Shown here: piece by piece, positions 1 through 12,072 of the stretch | How positions within the stretch are numbered: the stretch's first letter is position 1 | How the letters are laid out: each line of letters starts with the position of its first letter | DNA from: Bugula neritina | Lineage: Eukaryota > Bryozoa > Gymnolaemata > Cheilostomatida > Bugulidae | NCBI GenBank assembly: GCA_964035545.1 | Contig: OZ037768.1 | Location: 18,641,700 to 18,705,699, forward strand | Reading direction: 5' to 3' | DNA: 64,000 bases | Translations under genes and position numbers: made by a program | Notes under the pieces: model-generated | Seen by the model: the letters and a program-made list of their open reading frames with translations, nothing else | Told to the model about the DNA's origin: nothing | Databases searched by the model: none

Positions 1-831
1 ATAATCAGGCTAGCTGTAAACATAAATTAGATCAAATTTTAAAAAGTCACTCCAATTTAATTCAGACAGGAAAGTTCATAAGTTCATCAATGCATTTAAA
101 AATAAACAATATTCTAACAAATTTTCTTCAGACATAGTTCGAAGGTGACAGTTTAATTTGAGAAATCATTCATAACCAAGCTAAGACTATCATAATTTAG
201 AAATAAAGGGTGCATATCAAAGAAAGTTGCAAAAATAAAATTATTTGCTCCTTGGTAAATACACACATGTTCATGAGAAACAATTGAACGTAAAATAAGA
301 TTAAGGTGATCTCTATATAATTAAACTTTTTACAACATACAACATTTCTTTCAAAAATAAAATTTTAGCAGTATTTTTTTAAATACACAAATTAAAGCTG
401 AACGCTATAATAACTCGACACAGTACTTAGATCACAGCCATTATTTTTTATGTGATGTATTGAGATGTAAGGATCACTTAAAATGTAGGCAAATATCATA
501 ACAGATAGATGGGCAGAAAAACTGCAGAATTGATAAAGAAGAATACTTTTCTATCGGCTGCAGCTTTCACAATGTCGTATAAAGCACTTCTTGGCAGGTA
601 AAGTTGGCCCTAATTACACAATACTAAATGTTAAGACAAAAAGGCACAAATACTATCTCCGGGTTAATTAAGCAGAACCTTATGTTACAAGTGTTTAGAT
701 TTGCATTATGCAGCATATTTCACTAAAACTGAGTAAATCGGACACTATTTGCCATCCATTCTTATCTTATAATACCATAAGCATAGGACTTCCCCAAACA
801 AGCTATTGTCAACATGGGGGGCTTCCCTTAC
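1..831. other. AT-rich stretch, no exon seen
   Basis: This lies downstream (minus sense) of the last visible diacylglycerol kinase exon and is probably its intron. The next expected exon, coding the second half of the EF-hand pair, was looked for and not found. No RNA gene or clear repeat was seen. Confidence 0.5.
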
Positions 832-3800
832 CGGCTCCAACTCTGAGACATCCCATCCAAGATATTTTGCTACCAACATCATTTGGTTAATAATGTTATC
901 CACCTCCTGAAATAAACATCAGAACAAATACTATAATCCTTTTTATAATATAATTTATATATTACATCACTTTATAAAAGTGCCTTCATACTTTTTAGAG
1001 AATCTTATTCGTGTAAAAGCAGTATACTTGAACAGCATAGTCAAAAATAGATATATAGTTAAATAAAATCAACACCTTTAGGGCAGACGTCAAAATCTAT
1101 ACATTTTCCAATACTTTTCACCCAATTAACTTATGAGCCGGCAATGTGAATGGGTCACCAACTCTTTAATTAGAATGTTGCACAAGTCAGCTGGCAGTTG
1201 CAACACTAATTAGCATGGATATTGAATTTATTGTGGGCGACAAGTCACGAAGAGAATTTGCATATTTCAATAATCTTCGTTTCATATTAGTTAATGATTG
1301 CTGAAGCTACTTAAGAAACCGCATCACATTTTCTTTGTATACTACACTGATGCAATATACGATCAATACGGCCCGTACAAAATAATTTGCTGTACAGAAT
1401 CAAAATGTTGAAATGTGTAGCACATGGGTTTATTTGAATGAAAATACTGACACACTGTTATCAATTCCATATCTAAAAAAGTCTACGTTATATCTGAAAT
1501 ACATATAATACAGTTTCCTTTAAGTGCAGTAATAAAATTTTTTAACAGCCTAAGTTTTTTTAAATTCCTTAGTTTTGGTTGGGGTACAAGGTGAGAACAT
1601 AATCTATATTTTTCATCTAGAACACAGGCTTTTCACAAATATCTCCATCACTGCACCCCCTCTAGCATTTCTAATGTTTGATTGAACTAGCAAAACCCTC
1701 TGTTAAAGTAGTTCTATTATTAGAGTGTACAGTGTACAGGTAGAGGAGGCAGTATTCCTATTATAAGAGAGAACTAAGGGTGAGAATAAAGTTACCTTGC
1801 TATCCAGTACACCATTGCCATCAGAGTCGTACAACTTGAAAGTAACTACAAGAAAAACAGAAGAAGATATATTTCTTATTTATTGAGATAGCTTGAACCT
1901 TTCAATGTTGTCATTGATGTACATTTATTGTCAGAAACAAGCAAGTAGCCACATCGTCAGCTTTACACAAACACTTTATATATGACAGCAGTATCTAGGT
2001 TGCAGATAATGCTTAGGTTTATGCAACATAATTTAATTAAAGGTAGTGACATGTCTTGAAAATGTGTCAAAAATACTAGATTCCATTATTCATTCTCACA
2101 TCTCTATATTCTAGAGTGACACTACGTGGGCAAGAGGCACAGGATCGTATTGCACATCCTTTTCAAAACTTTTTTGCCAAAATACTAGTCAATTTTATTT
2201 GCCTATGTCTTCATCTGATATGAAATCATATATCCAACACATACTATAATGATATTACAAAATAAATATTACTATATTACACAATATACGGCCATTCAGG
2301 GTTATTTCCCCAAACAGTAGTTTAAGCAAATGTTAACTATCAGAGTTAAGGGCAGCTCTTTTATCTAGGTGATTTCACCAGCGTAGTAATTATTAGAAAA
2401 TGATGAAAATTTGGAGCTTACAACTCCAGGGTGTCTTTTTCCCCAAAAATGATTCCAAATCAAAATTTTAAGTACGACAAAATATTACAAGATTTATGCA
2501 AACATGATTAACTATCCCATGATGCTGTTTCTAAAAAAATACTTAATTGCTTCATTTTCTTTGCAAAGAATAGTTGCAAAAAAGCATACCCAGAGTGTTG
2601 TCTGCAAATACTGGAACAACAGGCTGGGTTCTCTTACCCCCTCATTATACTTTATATGGCAAATAGAAACTACTGCCAAGCTTTCTAATTCAATTAGTAA
2701 TAAGTTAGTTAACCCCTTTTCTATTTATAAGTTGGCAAAGTGTTAGCCCTTATATGATAGCATGCAGGTAGGGGTGCTATGATTACTTTCTGATGAAAAC
2801 ATATTACTGATGGGGGAATTGTAATAACTATAGCACAGTGTAATGTAGAGTATAATAGTATAACTATAGCACAGTGCAATGTATGGTAGAGTACAATAGT
2901 ACATTCAAGTTTCTCTTCCACAGTTCCAGCCTCCAGGAGAGACATGTAGCAGATGACATCTTTAAGCATGATAGTTCCTGATTTAAGTGCTAAGTCGGCC
3001 ATTGTTTTTGCTAGTTCTTTAGATTTAGAAGGTGTATTGGAATGTCTTCTAGAGCGACCTTCAGGGTCCTGCCCACTGAAAGTACTGCTTTTTGAATCTG
3101 TAATAAAAATACTTTTTACAAAATTAAAGAAATTTTAAGATAAATTAGTCATATTACTAAATTGGATAAAATTTATGCTATTGTTCTTCACAGGTAAACT
3201 ATTAGTTCAGTGAACATTTAAAGTATTGAGTGAGCAGAGACTTCAATAACTGAAACTCATTACAATTTAGACTCAAACATATTATTATGAGTCAGACTTA
3301 AATTGATTGCACAAGAATCGTTAGTTTTGTTCTCCAACAAATGTTCTAAGCTAGTGGCTGCTTAATATATAGTACTCTTGTCTAGCAAAGCCTTAGGCGT
3401 AAATCAGAATGAAAAATTATAAACTCCACTCCAATTTGCAACTTTAAAAATACTGCAAGAACTTGAGTTATGGAAATCACGTTAGGCTAATTGAATGTTA
3501 CCTGCTGCAGGTGCTGCTGCTCTAGGTATGCTGCCACCATCTGGTTTTATAAACGTTAGGAAAAGGCCTTGACATAGCTCTTCAGGAAAGTCAGTGTCAA
3601 AGTAAGACTGCATAAATACCCTGAATCCCTCGTAGTCAATAGGCTACAACACAGTCAAGCATACTGGGTGTTATACTGTTATAGTCATTTTAACAATACT
3701 AATGAGTACTGGAATATACCATTGATTACACATATCACTACTATGAATGTAGCAAGCTGCATGTTGTACCACTATCCCAATATTATATAGGTATGTTAAA

Positions 3801-4141
3801 TGTTATAATAATATGTTAAAAACCTTCGATAGTTCGAAAGTTATTAGTATATTGTAACTGCAAAAAAGTTTAGATGTTGCTTGATTGAGTCTAACATCTA
3901 AAAATCCACTCAAACCTTTCACTATATAAACATGAATGTTGCATCAGTATTGCGTGCAAAGGAGGATGTTTGGTCAACTCATAGAGTGGGAGGCACCTGA
4001 CCAATGTGTCAGAAGAGGCACCAAAACCAGACAAGGAGGTGGAGCAAACAAGTTCTGCAAGTACCTGTTCATGGTTATATCTTGACATGTTGCCAGTTCT
4101 TTCAAACTCTGCCAATACATCTGCCAGTTTGTGTCCAGTAT
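832..4141 (-). CDS. Diacylglycerol kinase, type I (alpha/beta/gamma-like), N-terminal part, partial
   Basis: Diacylglycerol kinases phosphorylate diacylglycerol to phosphatidic acid at membranes, ending DAG signalling; type I enzymes are calcium-regulated through an N-terminal recoverin-homology (RVH) region and two EF-hands. Five minus-strand exons join in frame with GT/AG borders: 4065-4141, 3502-3643, 2903-3097, 1796-1845 and 832-906. In order they encode the RVH region (the YEGF motif followed by a helix-rich stretch), a Ser/Arg-rich linker, the LLEAG...EEKLEF segment, the first EF-hand loop DSDGNGVLDSKE, and the helix that follows it, ending near SELEP. The match to the alpha-type kinase order is close. 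The initiator exon (expected above 4141) was not found. The second EF-hand, C1 domains and catalytic domain lie beyond the left edge. The alpha/beta/gamma paralogue cannot be told from this part. Confidence 0.88.
1519..1665 (-). repeat. TTAGG-ended MITE family, copy 1 (diverged)
   Basis: It shares an internal block with three other copies in the window: a TCTAGAACACAGGCTTTT-like stretch next to one end, with GCAGTA near both ends. It lies in a diacylglycerol kinase intron. Ends are approximate. Confidence 0.5.
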
Positions 4142-6590
4142 CTGCAGATAGAAATTGTCAAGAAAGCTTTATATTTAGAAAACTTTCGCAACACTGGCGT
4201 AGCTAGGTGATGCAGATAGCCAAGGTGATATTTTTTTAAGGATAAATTGTTTATAAACACAGAAAAGCATATGCAATTTTATATCAGGACTTCAACGCAG
4301 TTTGCAAAATACTTTATGGTAGTAAATTAGAAAAAACTTTTATTTAAAATGAACAACCCCACTTAGTAATGCTATGCAAGCAGAAGCAGTAGCCAGCAGT
4401 ATATAGATGCCCGACATCTCCCAGTGCCATGTACTATGAAAATTATCAAAATAAATCTTGCTGAAAGCATTTTAAAGTAACATAAAATAAAATAATTGAA
4501 GCAAGCAGCTGCCACAACAATGCAGCACTATCTATTACCCAGCACAGTACATATCCACAAATACTCCTCCAATATGATCATCAAGTACCCACTATGTTTT
4601 TACAAACATCTAAATGCTGATTATTAGAAAGTGGGTGTAAAAATGTGAGTCTATTTTATTAAGACTGCAGTACTTAACATTTCCTATTGTAAATCTATCA
4701 ATTAGCTAACTCAGCTAAAGCCAAGAAAATAATTACAACTATTGTTTCTGTGTTAGCAGCAGCTGGTTTGCAGCTTGTACTAGTAGTTTCTTTTAACAAA
4801 CACTGCGTTGTAATAACATCTATAGTATAAGGCATGATAGGTTTAAAAAAACTGGCAATTGCATGGCAAAGTATAAACACATTAACACATTAGTACATCT
4901 TTACGTACTACATATTTCGACAGCATGTAACTGAAAAGCTGGCAAGAGTTAAGCTAATCGTGAATAGCTGCTTTACAAACATATTACTGACAATGTATAA
5001 CCAGTGTATAAACTGTGCAGTTGCAGGACTTCTACAAACCTATTTTCTATAGTTTGTACTTTTGTAAATTAGAATGTTACTAGCAAAAAGCTGCCGAGGA
5101 GATTTTTTTAACCAGAGAAAAAATGTGGTTGGAATAATTCAGATTGCTTTACCAAAATAATAGAGTAACTCTAAAAATGCTTGTTTTTTAAAAAACTTGC
5201 TTCCTATTGGCTTATATTAAAGCATGCTTGTTATCTATCATTTGATTAGCTGGGCTGATCAGCTCCATATGCAGACCGCACTACTTCTGTGCACAGGTTG
5301 CACAATTCTGTCTGCACATCCTTTGAGACTGTCTGCTGCAAACGACTTACTGCTCAGAATACTGAGATGAAGTAGATACAGTTGAACTTAGAAACTAGGG
5401 ATGGTCACTAAATTTCCACAAAACATCATATCAAATAGGAAATATCAACTCCCAGTAGATCATTCGTCTGTAGTTTTGTAAAAAAGATCTATAATGATTT
5501 GTTCTGTAAATTACTTAAGAAAAATCATTAGAGAGTAAAATAAATAAATTACTATTAGTGCAGAGGGAATAGGGATGTTATAGATTCAAGATTTTGAAAC
5601 TAGCAATAGCATTATAATTGCTAAGGTTTCCTCATTGCATAGAGGAAAGACGTGATTGAGACGCTATTTATCTGAGAGTGGAGTGATGAAATACTCGTAG
5701 ATCTATTTATATAATGCTTGACTTGCACTGCTTTATATAGTTGTAGGAACATTATAAACCTGGATCTAATCAAATAAGGAGATAATGAGGATATATTAAA
5801 ACAATTGACTTGGTATTGCAAGCACTCACTCTGAGCCCATACAAAACATAATTCTGTCCAGTCTAGTTATCACATTGATATATTTTATGACTGTGCTTTT
5901 ACTAAAACATTGCTAGTGCTACTATGTGGTGGAGGTGGGAACTTAATGATAAGAAAATAGATATTCTTTCTTCTTAGTTTTAGAGGAGAAACGTCTTCAA
6001 TGTGACAGGTTGACACACCATAGCAAGTAGACTATAGCATCGTTATAGGAAATAATTGTAGCACAGCTTTTCATGACTATAGTACAAAATGCCTGCTGTG
6101 AATTTTAGTACTTAAACCAAATAAATCCTTAAAGAAAAATTACTATCACGGATACATCCAGGCATTTTTTAAATAAAAAATTAAATATATATCTACTAAA
6201 TGAACCAACATTTTGAAAATTTCCCTTTTAGTTAGTAGGTTTCATTGCTCACTGAAAAGTACAAGTTAAGAAAGTATAACTATACTAAATTTCTACTGTA
6301 AAACTTTGAAACTTGATAGCTATCACTAGAGCCATGATTATTTTATAATTATTGCAGGAGACAACTTTAACAATCACTACACCCCATATAATTTGTAGAA
6401 AATTTACATTTGAAATGGTAGAAAATTATATATAATTTTATGTTTTCACACAAAGCTTCTAGAGTTAACTATTTATTAATGGAGCAGGCCATTAATTCAT
6501 CATTACTTATCATTTGACAACATAACAACTAATAGACTATAGAGATGTCAGAATGATTATAAGTTACATAGGAGCTAATATATAATGTGA
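4142..6590. other. Intergenic or 5' intron of the diacylglycerol kinase gene, AT-rich
   Basis: No supported gene. The missing first exon(s) of the kinase could lie here. One minus-strand stretch at 5246-5349 stays open for about 34 codons, contains LCNLCTEVV and ends in TAA behind a possible splice acceptor, but it has no partner exon. No tRNA, array or long repeat was seen. Confidence 0.4.
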
Positions 6591-6783
6591 CAGACCGTAG
6601 TCTGGGGGTTAGAGCAATTGGCTTAGTAAACGCAAAGTCATGGGTTCGAACCCTGGTAAAGACCATTGGTGATGTTAGGAAGAGCATCCAGTCATAATTG
6701 CTCCTGTGCCACATATGAATTAGTTCTTAACCCTTTCCATCAGGGGTTTCTCACAGGAATAGTGACTATAAACTTGCATGAGT
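6591..6783 (+). mobile_element. tRNA-Thr-derived SINE (MetaSINE-like), copy 1
   Basis: The head resembles a tRNA with A box GTAGTCTGGGGGTTAG and B box GGGTTCGAACC. It is followed by the conserved central motif GTTAGGAAGAGCATCCAG and the family's 3' block (CAGGGGTTTCTCACAGG). Short direct repeats TATAATGTGA flank it at 6581-6590 and 6784-6793, as expected for LINE-mediated retroposition. Confidence 0.82.
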
Positions 6784-7365
6784 TATAATGTGATAGGCCA
6801 GGAGTAATGTAAAACCTACATGAAACATATTCCTGAAGAGTGTAGAACTCAGATGGAGTGAGTCTGTAGAGAGGTTGGTGGTGGTCAACATCAGCACACA
6901 TTGTGATGATACGCTGTCTGTAATTTTTTAGATAATCTAAAAATAGATTTACAAAGTAATAGCAGTTGAAAACTTTAGTTATAGAGTGTTGATCACTGTT
7001 CATCTTAAATAGAAAAATTGCTACGCTTTGCTTGAGGATTAGTGAGAAAAGTTATAGTAATTATAACATGCATGATACGTTACCAGATAATGTGGCCCAC
7101 TGAGAGCTTTTGATGACTTACATAAGTTCTTACACAATTACCCTTCAAAATGCAACTTAAATTTTAAACCTATCAGTTTTATCCAGTAGAAACTCAAACT
7201 TTTGACTCAAATAAGGACACTGGTTAATGTTATTATACCTGCACTGCATGACTACTTGTTTCTCAGGTAAACATTATAGCTGCCACAGCATGTTTACTAT
7301 TAGTCTGAAAGTCCCTTCTGTTATACCTGGCTGAATGAAGGGATACTGGACTATTCAGCTCGATT

Positions 7366-7631
7366 TTAGGTAAAAAACGGCACCGGTAATAAAGGCACAA
7401 ATGGAAAGGTAGGAAAAATGGCACACTGATGTTAAATTTTCCCAAACCCGAAACCCTCAACCCTTAAAACCCAACCTCAAACCTAAACTCGCATCCTAAA
7501 CACCCAACCTCACCTCAAACCCTAATTTTAAAAATGTGCCATTTTACCTACATTTCCATTTATGCCTTTATTACCTGTGTGTGCCATTTTTACTGTGCCA
7601 TTTTTACCTGTGCCATTTTTACCAGATACCA
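7366..7631. repeat. GGTAAAAATGGC-ended repeat, copy 1
   Basis: Left part carries GGTAA.AAAGGCAC-type units and right part the inverted GCCATTTTTACC units, so the element folds back on itself. Between them is a C/A-rich block of CCCAAACCC-like repeats. The same order recurs at 60960-61237, marking a dispersed, probably non-autonomous element. No target duplication could be defined. Confidence 0.5.
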
Positions 7632-9374
7632 TTTGGCTACCACTACAGAAACTTACTTATAGAAAAGTGAACTGATTACACAGCTACTCAAAAGAAAACC
7701 AAAGACATTCTTGAATATTTACAGTTTCTGGTTGACAGTTTATACTAGTTGAAAACAATAATATTTAAGCTATAAAGTTCTTCTGCATGGGATTGAATGG
7801 GTTGTCCCAAAAATCACTATGTTATAAAAGTCATATGATCTTCCAATCGTTGGGACTCCAAACCAAAAACAGCTTTGCTGTGAACACCCTTGAAAAAGGC
7901 ATAGTCTAATAAATAAAGCTGTTGATAAAACAACCAAGAAAACCTCATTTTTAGCTGTACAAAGAAGTAACAGCTTAAAAAGATGAGCAACCATAACGCG
8001 GAGTAGTTGAAAGTAGTTTGAATTTGCTTACTTGCAGGTAACCTTCCACCTTGATTCCTAGTTTCGCTTTTCAAGTAGAGGACTTAGCATTCACCAGCTC
8101 ATCGTTAGTTACGCTGTTATTGTATATACGTGTAGAAGTTGAATAACTTTAAATACTGCAACAGCAACGTGTAGCTTTCTACTCTGCAGTAGGATTGACT
8201 GTACTGACTCAAGTAGAAAATAGCATCTGATAAATACTAAATAGCCAAGGAGTGCACATGTGTATCCAATATAGTAAGGATATTTGCTCACATTGTATTT
8301 AATGCCCACGCACTACACGGGCAATCTAGCTATCCATCAACGATGTCATGTGCTAAGTATTTTATTGATGAAAACTGTTTGAACAGAACTCAATTTACAT
8401 AATCATATAAATGTGTGCAAGCAGTGTACACTATTGAAATAGTACCCCCTAGATTTGGTAGTATGAGCAGTAACCATGTAGTAAATGTCATTAACGATGA
8501 TTTACAAGAACACAAAAATAGCAATTTAGTGGCTAGTGAGTAATATATTATGCATAGCGTGTTGCATAACAAATGAGCTCATTACTAAATATAATATTAT
8601 GTAGAGTGTGGACTATAGTATACAGCTACGTACAAGCAGCTGTGATGTTGGAAGCCAAGTAAGATGATGGTAGCACAGGCTACGATGATGTAAACGCTTC
8701 CCCATTTCATGAGCTCAGTGACTATAAATACTCAAGTTTGTTTTTAATCAATTCTGTGAACTACCTGAAATAAACCAGGTTTAAAAGTTTTGAGAAGATT
8801 CACCAATCTATAATTAGATCAAATGCTTATACCATCAGAAGACAGATCATTTGTTTGGTATGCTAAATAAGTGCAAGACAGTAGAACATGCAAGCTGTAC
8901 AGTCAGTGATTTGGTAGACAACAAGCCTAGATGCAATCTCTTCCCTTATGATAGAGGTGTTTGAATATGTACAGCCTTTAAACCACATTGTATGTTCAGC
9001 ATATTTAAAAAATTCATATAAGTGCTGACTAGTGTTTCAATATATTATACTAAATAATGAAAACAACAATGAGAACATGTCAGCAAATTTCAATGCTTGA
9101 GCTATTGTTACACAATATAATATTTATGTCTGATAATTGGAATAAGTTCTCAGTGACTACATGCAATGATTAGAATGATGCTAAAATGGTAATTTTTGAA
9201 GTTATCTATCCAATACAAGTGGAGAACATGAAGAAGAAAACTCCTAAGCTTTTGAGGTCTTGTAATTATGAAAAAATTAAAACTGATTGCAGTTATTGTT
9301 ATTGGAGAGTACACTAGATAACTAGAGACTAGCTGAGAAACAGTCTTTTTACACATGATGGTCGGTAGTTGCTT
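7632..9374. other. AT-rich intergenic stretch
   Basis: No supported gene. A minus-strand open frame of 37 codons at 8597-8710 starts with ATG and encodes a hydrophobic segment resembling a signal peptide, but nothing downstream joins it. Otherwise nothing recognisable. Confidence 0.4.
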
Positions 9375-9462
9375 TTAGGGGGTATGTTAAAGAGAAAGGT
9401 CATATAGGGTAAGAGCCAAGGGGTCAGGTTATATAGGGGCAAAGGGTCAGGTTATATACACG
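9375..9462. repeat. 22-bp minisatellite (GGGTCAGGTTATATAGGG type), left part
   Basis: Repeated units built on GGTCAGGTTATATA occur here and resume at about 10240-10290, on the other side of the inverted-repeat element. This suggests the element sits inside a once continuous minisatellite. Confidence 0.6.
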
Positions 9463-10232
9463 GGCTTTCCATGTACCGATCTCAGATCGATCTCGCTGAG
9501 ATCGATCTGAGAAATGTGCTCAGATCGATCGTTTTTCCATGAGAGTGTCAGATCGATCTCTCGAAGTTGCCTTCTCTTAAGTGAAGGATACTTTAAAAGT
9601 ATAATTTGTTCACCTATTTGAGTGATTAAAGCTACTACTGTTGAAAACAAGATGGTCGTAGTCTAAAATTTAATCCCAGCTATAAACTATACACAGCAAA
9701 GCTTTCAGTGTATGGTAATTTGGCCAATTTAAAATAATTAATTTTAATTTTTTAGCTTGACAGCTTATATAAAATTAATGGCTGTCTTGCAAATTATTAA
9801 TAAACTTACAGGACTGTTAGGCTTAAAATTACAAAGAAAATAGCTAATGAAACTAAGTTTTAATAGTCATTTAAATTCGATTTAAATTCTCTCATTTTTT
9901 TTACCTTCTACTGCATATAATTGAGTTTTCTTAATCATTGTACTGAAAGTCAAAGTTTTGGCATCTAAAAAGGTGGCTATCATAATTATTTAATATTTTG
10001 CTTAGTAATTATCAATAAGTTATCATTTTTATTAGCAGACAACATTGTAGCGCGCAGTCTTTTTATACTTCTCAGATCGATCTGGAGTCTTTCCATGGTC
10101 TTATTGACATGAGATCGATCTGAGTTCGAGCTCCACAGACCGACCAGCTCAGATCGACGGAGATCGATCTTTGGCGTCTTTCCGTGGATCGATCTCGCTG
10201 AGCTCGATCTGAGATCGGTACATGGAAAGCCG
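9463..10232. mobile_element. Non-autonomous DNA transposon-like element with ~28-bp TIRs
   Basis: The left end begins GGCTTTCCATGTACCGATCT and the right end (10205-10232) is its reverse complement for about 28 bases with one or two differences. Both subterminal regions (9480-9570 and 10072-10225) are crowded with AGATCGATCT-type palindromes, about ten in all; the middle (9580-10060) is AT-rich without coding capacity. The length of about 770 bp and lack of ORF fit a MITE-like derivative. The bases outside the TIRs do not show a convincing target duplication. A matching terminus (GGCTTTCCATGTAC) occurs alone near 45652. Confidence 0.7.
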
Positions 10233-10239
10233 GTGGTAG

Positions 10240-10290
10240 GGGCAGGGGTCAGGTTATATAGGGACAGGGGTCATGTTATATAGGGACAAT
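10240..10290. repeat. 22-bp minisatellite, right part
   Basis: Two to three GGGGTCAGGTTATATAGGG-type units, continuing the array seen at 9375-9462. Confidence 0.55.
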
Positions 10291-11134
10291 TAGAAATCGA
10301 CACCTAATGCAAGGTTTCTCATATTTTAGGTTCTAAACCAGGTGAGTGCAATACTTGCTGCTCGTTTTCAACAGAAATGATACTATTGAGAGTCAAACCC
10401 ACAATCTTCAAACGGAGGATAATGTGACCCCTAACTATATATCACGGCACTCTTCTTAATATTGATTTTTTCAACAGTTTGATAGAGTGGTGTATCATGT
10501 TATAAACTGGAAGCTTTCTATTTGGTCTCACTTAGCTACAGTTGCAGATATATAAGTATAAGTATAAAACTGGAGGGTAAAAGTATTACAAAAAAGTGTG
10601 TTTCAAAACTTACAAGGGCAGTGAGGTGGTTATTGTTTTCAAGGTTGAATATATCAAATACAGGTAAAACATGCAATGCTACAAGTTTGCAAACTATGCC
10701 AGGAAAAAGGCACTGGCTAAATTGTTCAGTGCATTTTGCAACGTTGTATGATTATCCGTAAGTACTAGAAGTACTGGCATATTGACTCATTTAATTGGAT
10801 AACTTTGTGTCCCATGGATATTGGCAAGTTACTATAACAATTATTAGAAATGATTATTAAAAATCAATTCCAGAATTATTAATCACATCAGGTTTAGTAT
10901 TATAAAAATTGCTCAAAGCTATTTAATATATCAACTATAATTTTACAGTAATTATATTGACTCTAAACCAGTTAAAACTATGATTATCAAATTATCAAAC
11001 CCAGCAACTATCTACCATTTATGAAAGTTTAAAAAAGTATTGCACATTGAAGTGATAATATACTTGCAAATCAGAATTCAGACTGACTCTAATTAGCTTA
11101 AGCCATACTCAAATTTGATTAGCAATTAGGTTGA
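10291..11134. other. AT-rich flank of the retrotransposon
   Basis: No gene, RNA or clear repeat seen. Confidence 0.4.
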
Positions 11135-11138
11135 ATAG
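11135..11138. repeat. Target-site duplication (ATAG), left
   Basis: ATAG abuts the TG start of the left LTR and is repeated immediately after the CA end of the right LTR (19471-19474), as expected for Ty3/gypsy integration. Confidence 0.8.
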
Positions 11139-11854
11139 TGTAATAATTTTATGCGTAGAATGTTATGATTCGCTGCATGCAATTATTGGTGTGGGTTGTT
11201 AGCTGATTGAACACAGTGACTCTTTGTAGGAGGGTATTTATGCACAATAAATAAGAAATGTAATACTCACAATCCCCTTTATTTACTCCATAATATATAT
11301 AAATCCAAAAATAGCAGTTAGGGAGGACAACTCCTTACATGTATGGAAAACTTACTAGTAAATTGGTAAACAAAGTATAAGATAATTAACTAAGTGTGTT
11401 ATTGTCCTGGCTTGGTAGCTCCGAGATGTGTCCTGTTGTGCTGCTGGCTGAAGACTGACTCTACTGTGTTGAGGGCCTCCTTTTATACGTTGGGAAACAT
11501 TTCCACTAGAATGTTCCGAGCGAATTCGAGGGAATTCGCTCGAATCGCAGGGATTCGCAGGGCTAGAATAAAGGAATCGCTCGAATCGAGCGAACTTCGC
11601 AGGGAAATCCCGGTTATCTTGATTATATAAGTGTTCCTGTGAGCCGTCAGAAACAATAGCTAATCCAGTCACGTCAGTAGTAATAAGTAGCTGGGAATAA
11701 TAGCTAATCCTATCATTGCCAACTAACACTTAGCTGTTACAATACTATAGCTATGTAATGATGTATATCTAGGAAAACACGCATTCCATGGGAATGAAGT
11801 TAATAAGAATAAGGGAAATACAGCCTTAGTTATACTATACACAATTTTACCACA
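11139..11854 (-). repeat. 3' LTR of the Ty3/gypsy element
   Basis: It begins TG and ends CA on either strand. On the element's strand a TATATAA box lies at 11623-11629 and an AATAAA signal at 11278-11283, so U3, R and U5 can be placed in that order. Between about 11516 and 11605 lies a cluster of GAATTCG and TCGAATCGAGCGA-type short palindromes. Confidence 0.93.
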
Positions 11855-11868
11855 CACTCCCCTCCATC
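11855..11868 (-). promoter_or_regulatory. Polypurine tract
   Basis: On the minus strand GATGGAGGGGAGTG directly precedes the TGTGG start of the 3' LTR, the usual position of the plus-strand primer for reverse transcription. Confidence 0.8.
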
Positions 11869-12072
11869 AGAAAGTACAACCCCTTTCTGATATAATAAAA
11901 AAAATAATATAATAATAAAAAAAAAGGAAGAAAATAAAAGAAAATACATGTAAGGGAGTTCTGGAATGGCTAATCTAGTCACACAAACAAAAATATATAA
12001 GATAGAAAATGTTAAGGGATAATGAATTAATACACACAAGAATATATATTTACATAAAGAGAAGTGCCACCA

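Noticed and set aside
5246-5349. Minus-strand exon-like stretch with LCNLCTEVV ending in TAA
   Set aside because: Open for only about 34 codons, no partner exon found, and it cannot belong to the downstream kinase because it ends in a stop.
8597-8710. 37-codon minus-strand ORF with a signal-peptide-like segment
   Set aside because: Short, with no downstream exon to join; a chance hydrophobic frame cannot be excluded.
11355-11729. 124-codon frame inside the LTR (also at 18971-19345)
   Set aside because: It lies in the LTR across the TATA box and palindrome cluster, lacks any known motif and is explained as a chance frame duplicated with the LTR.
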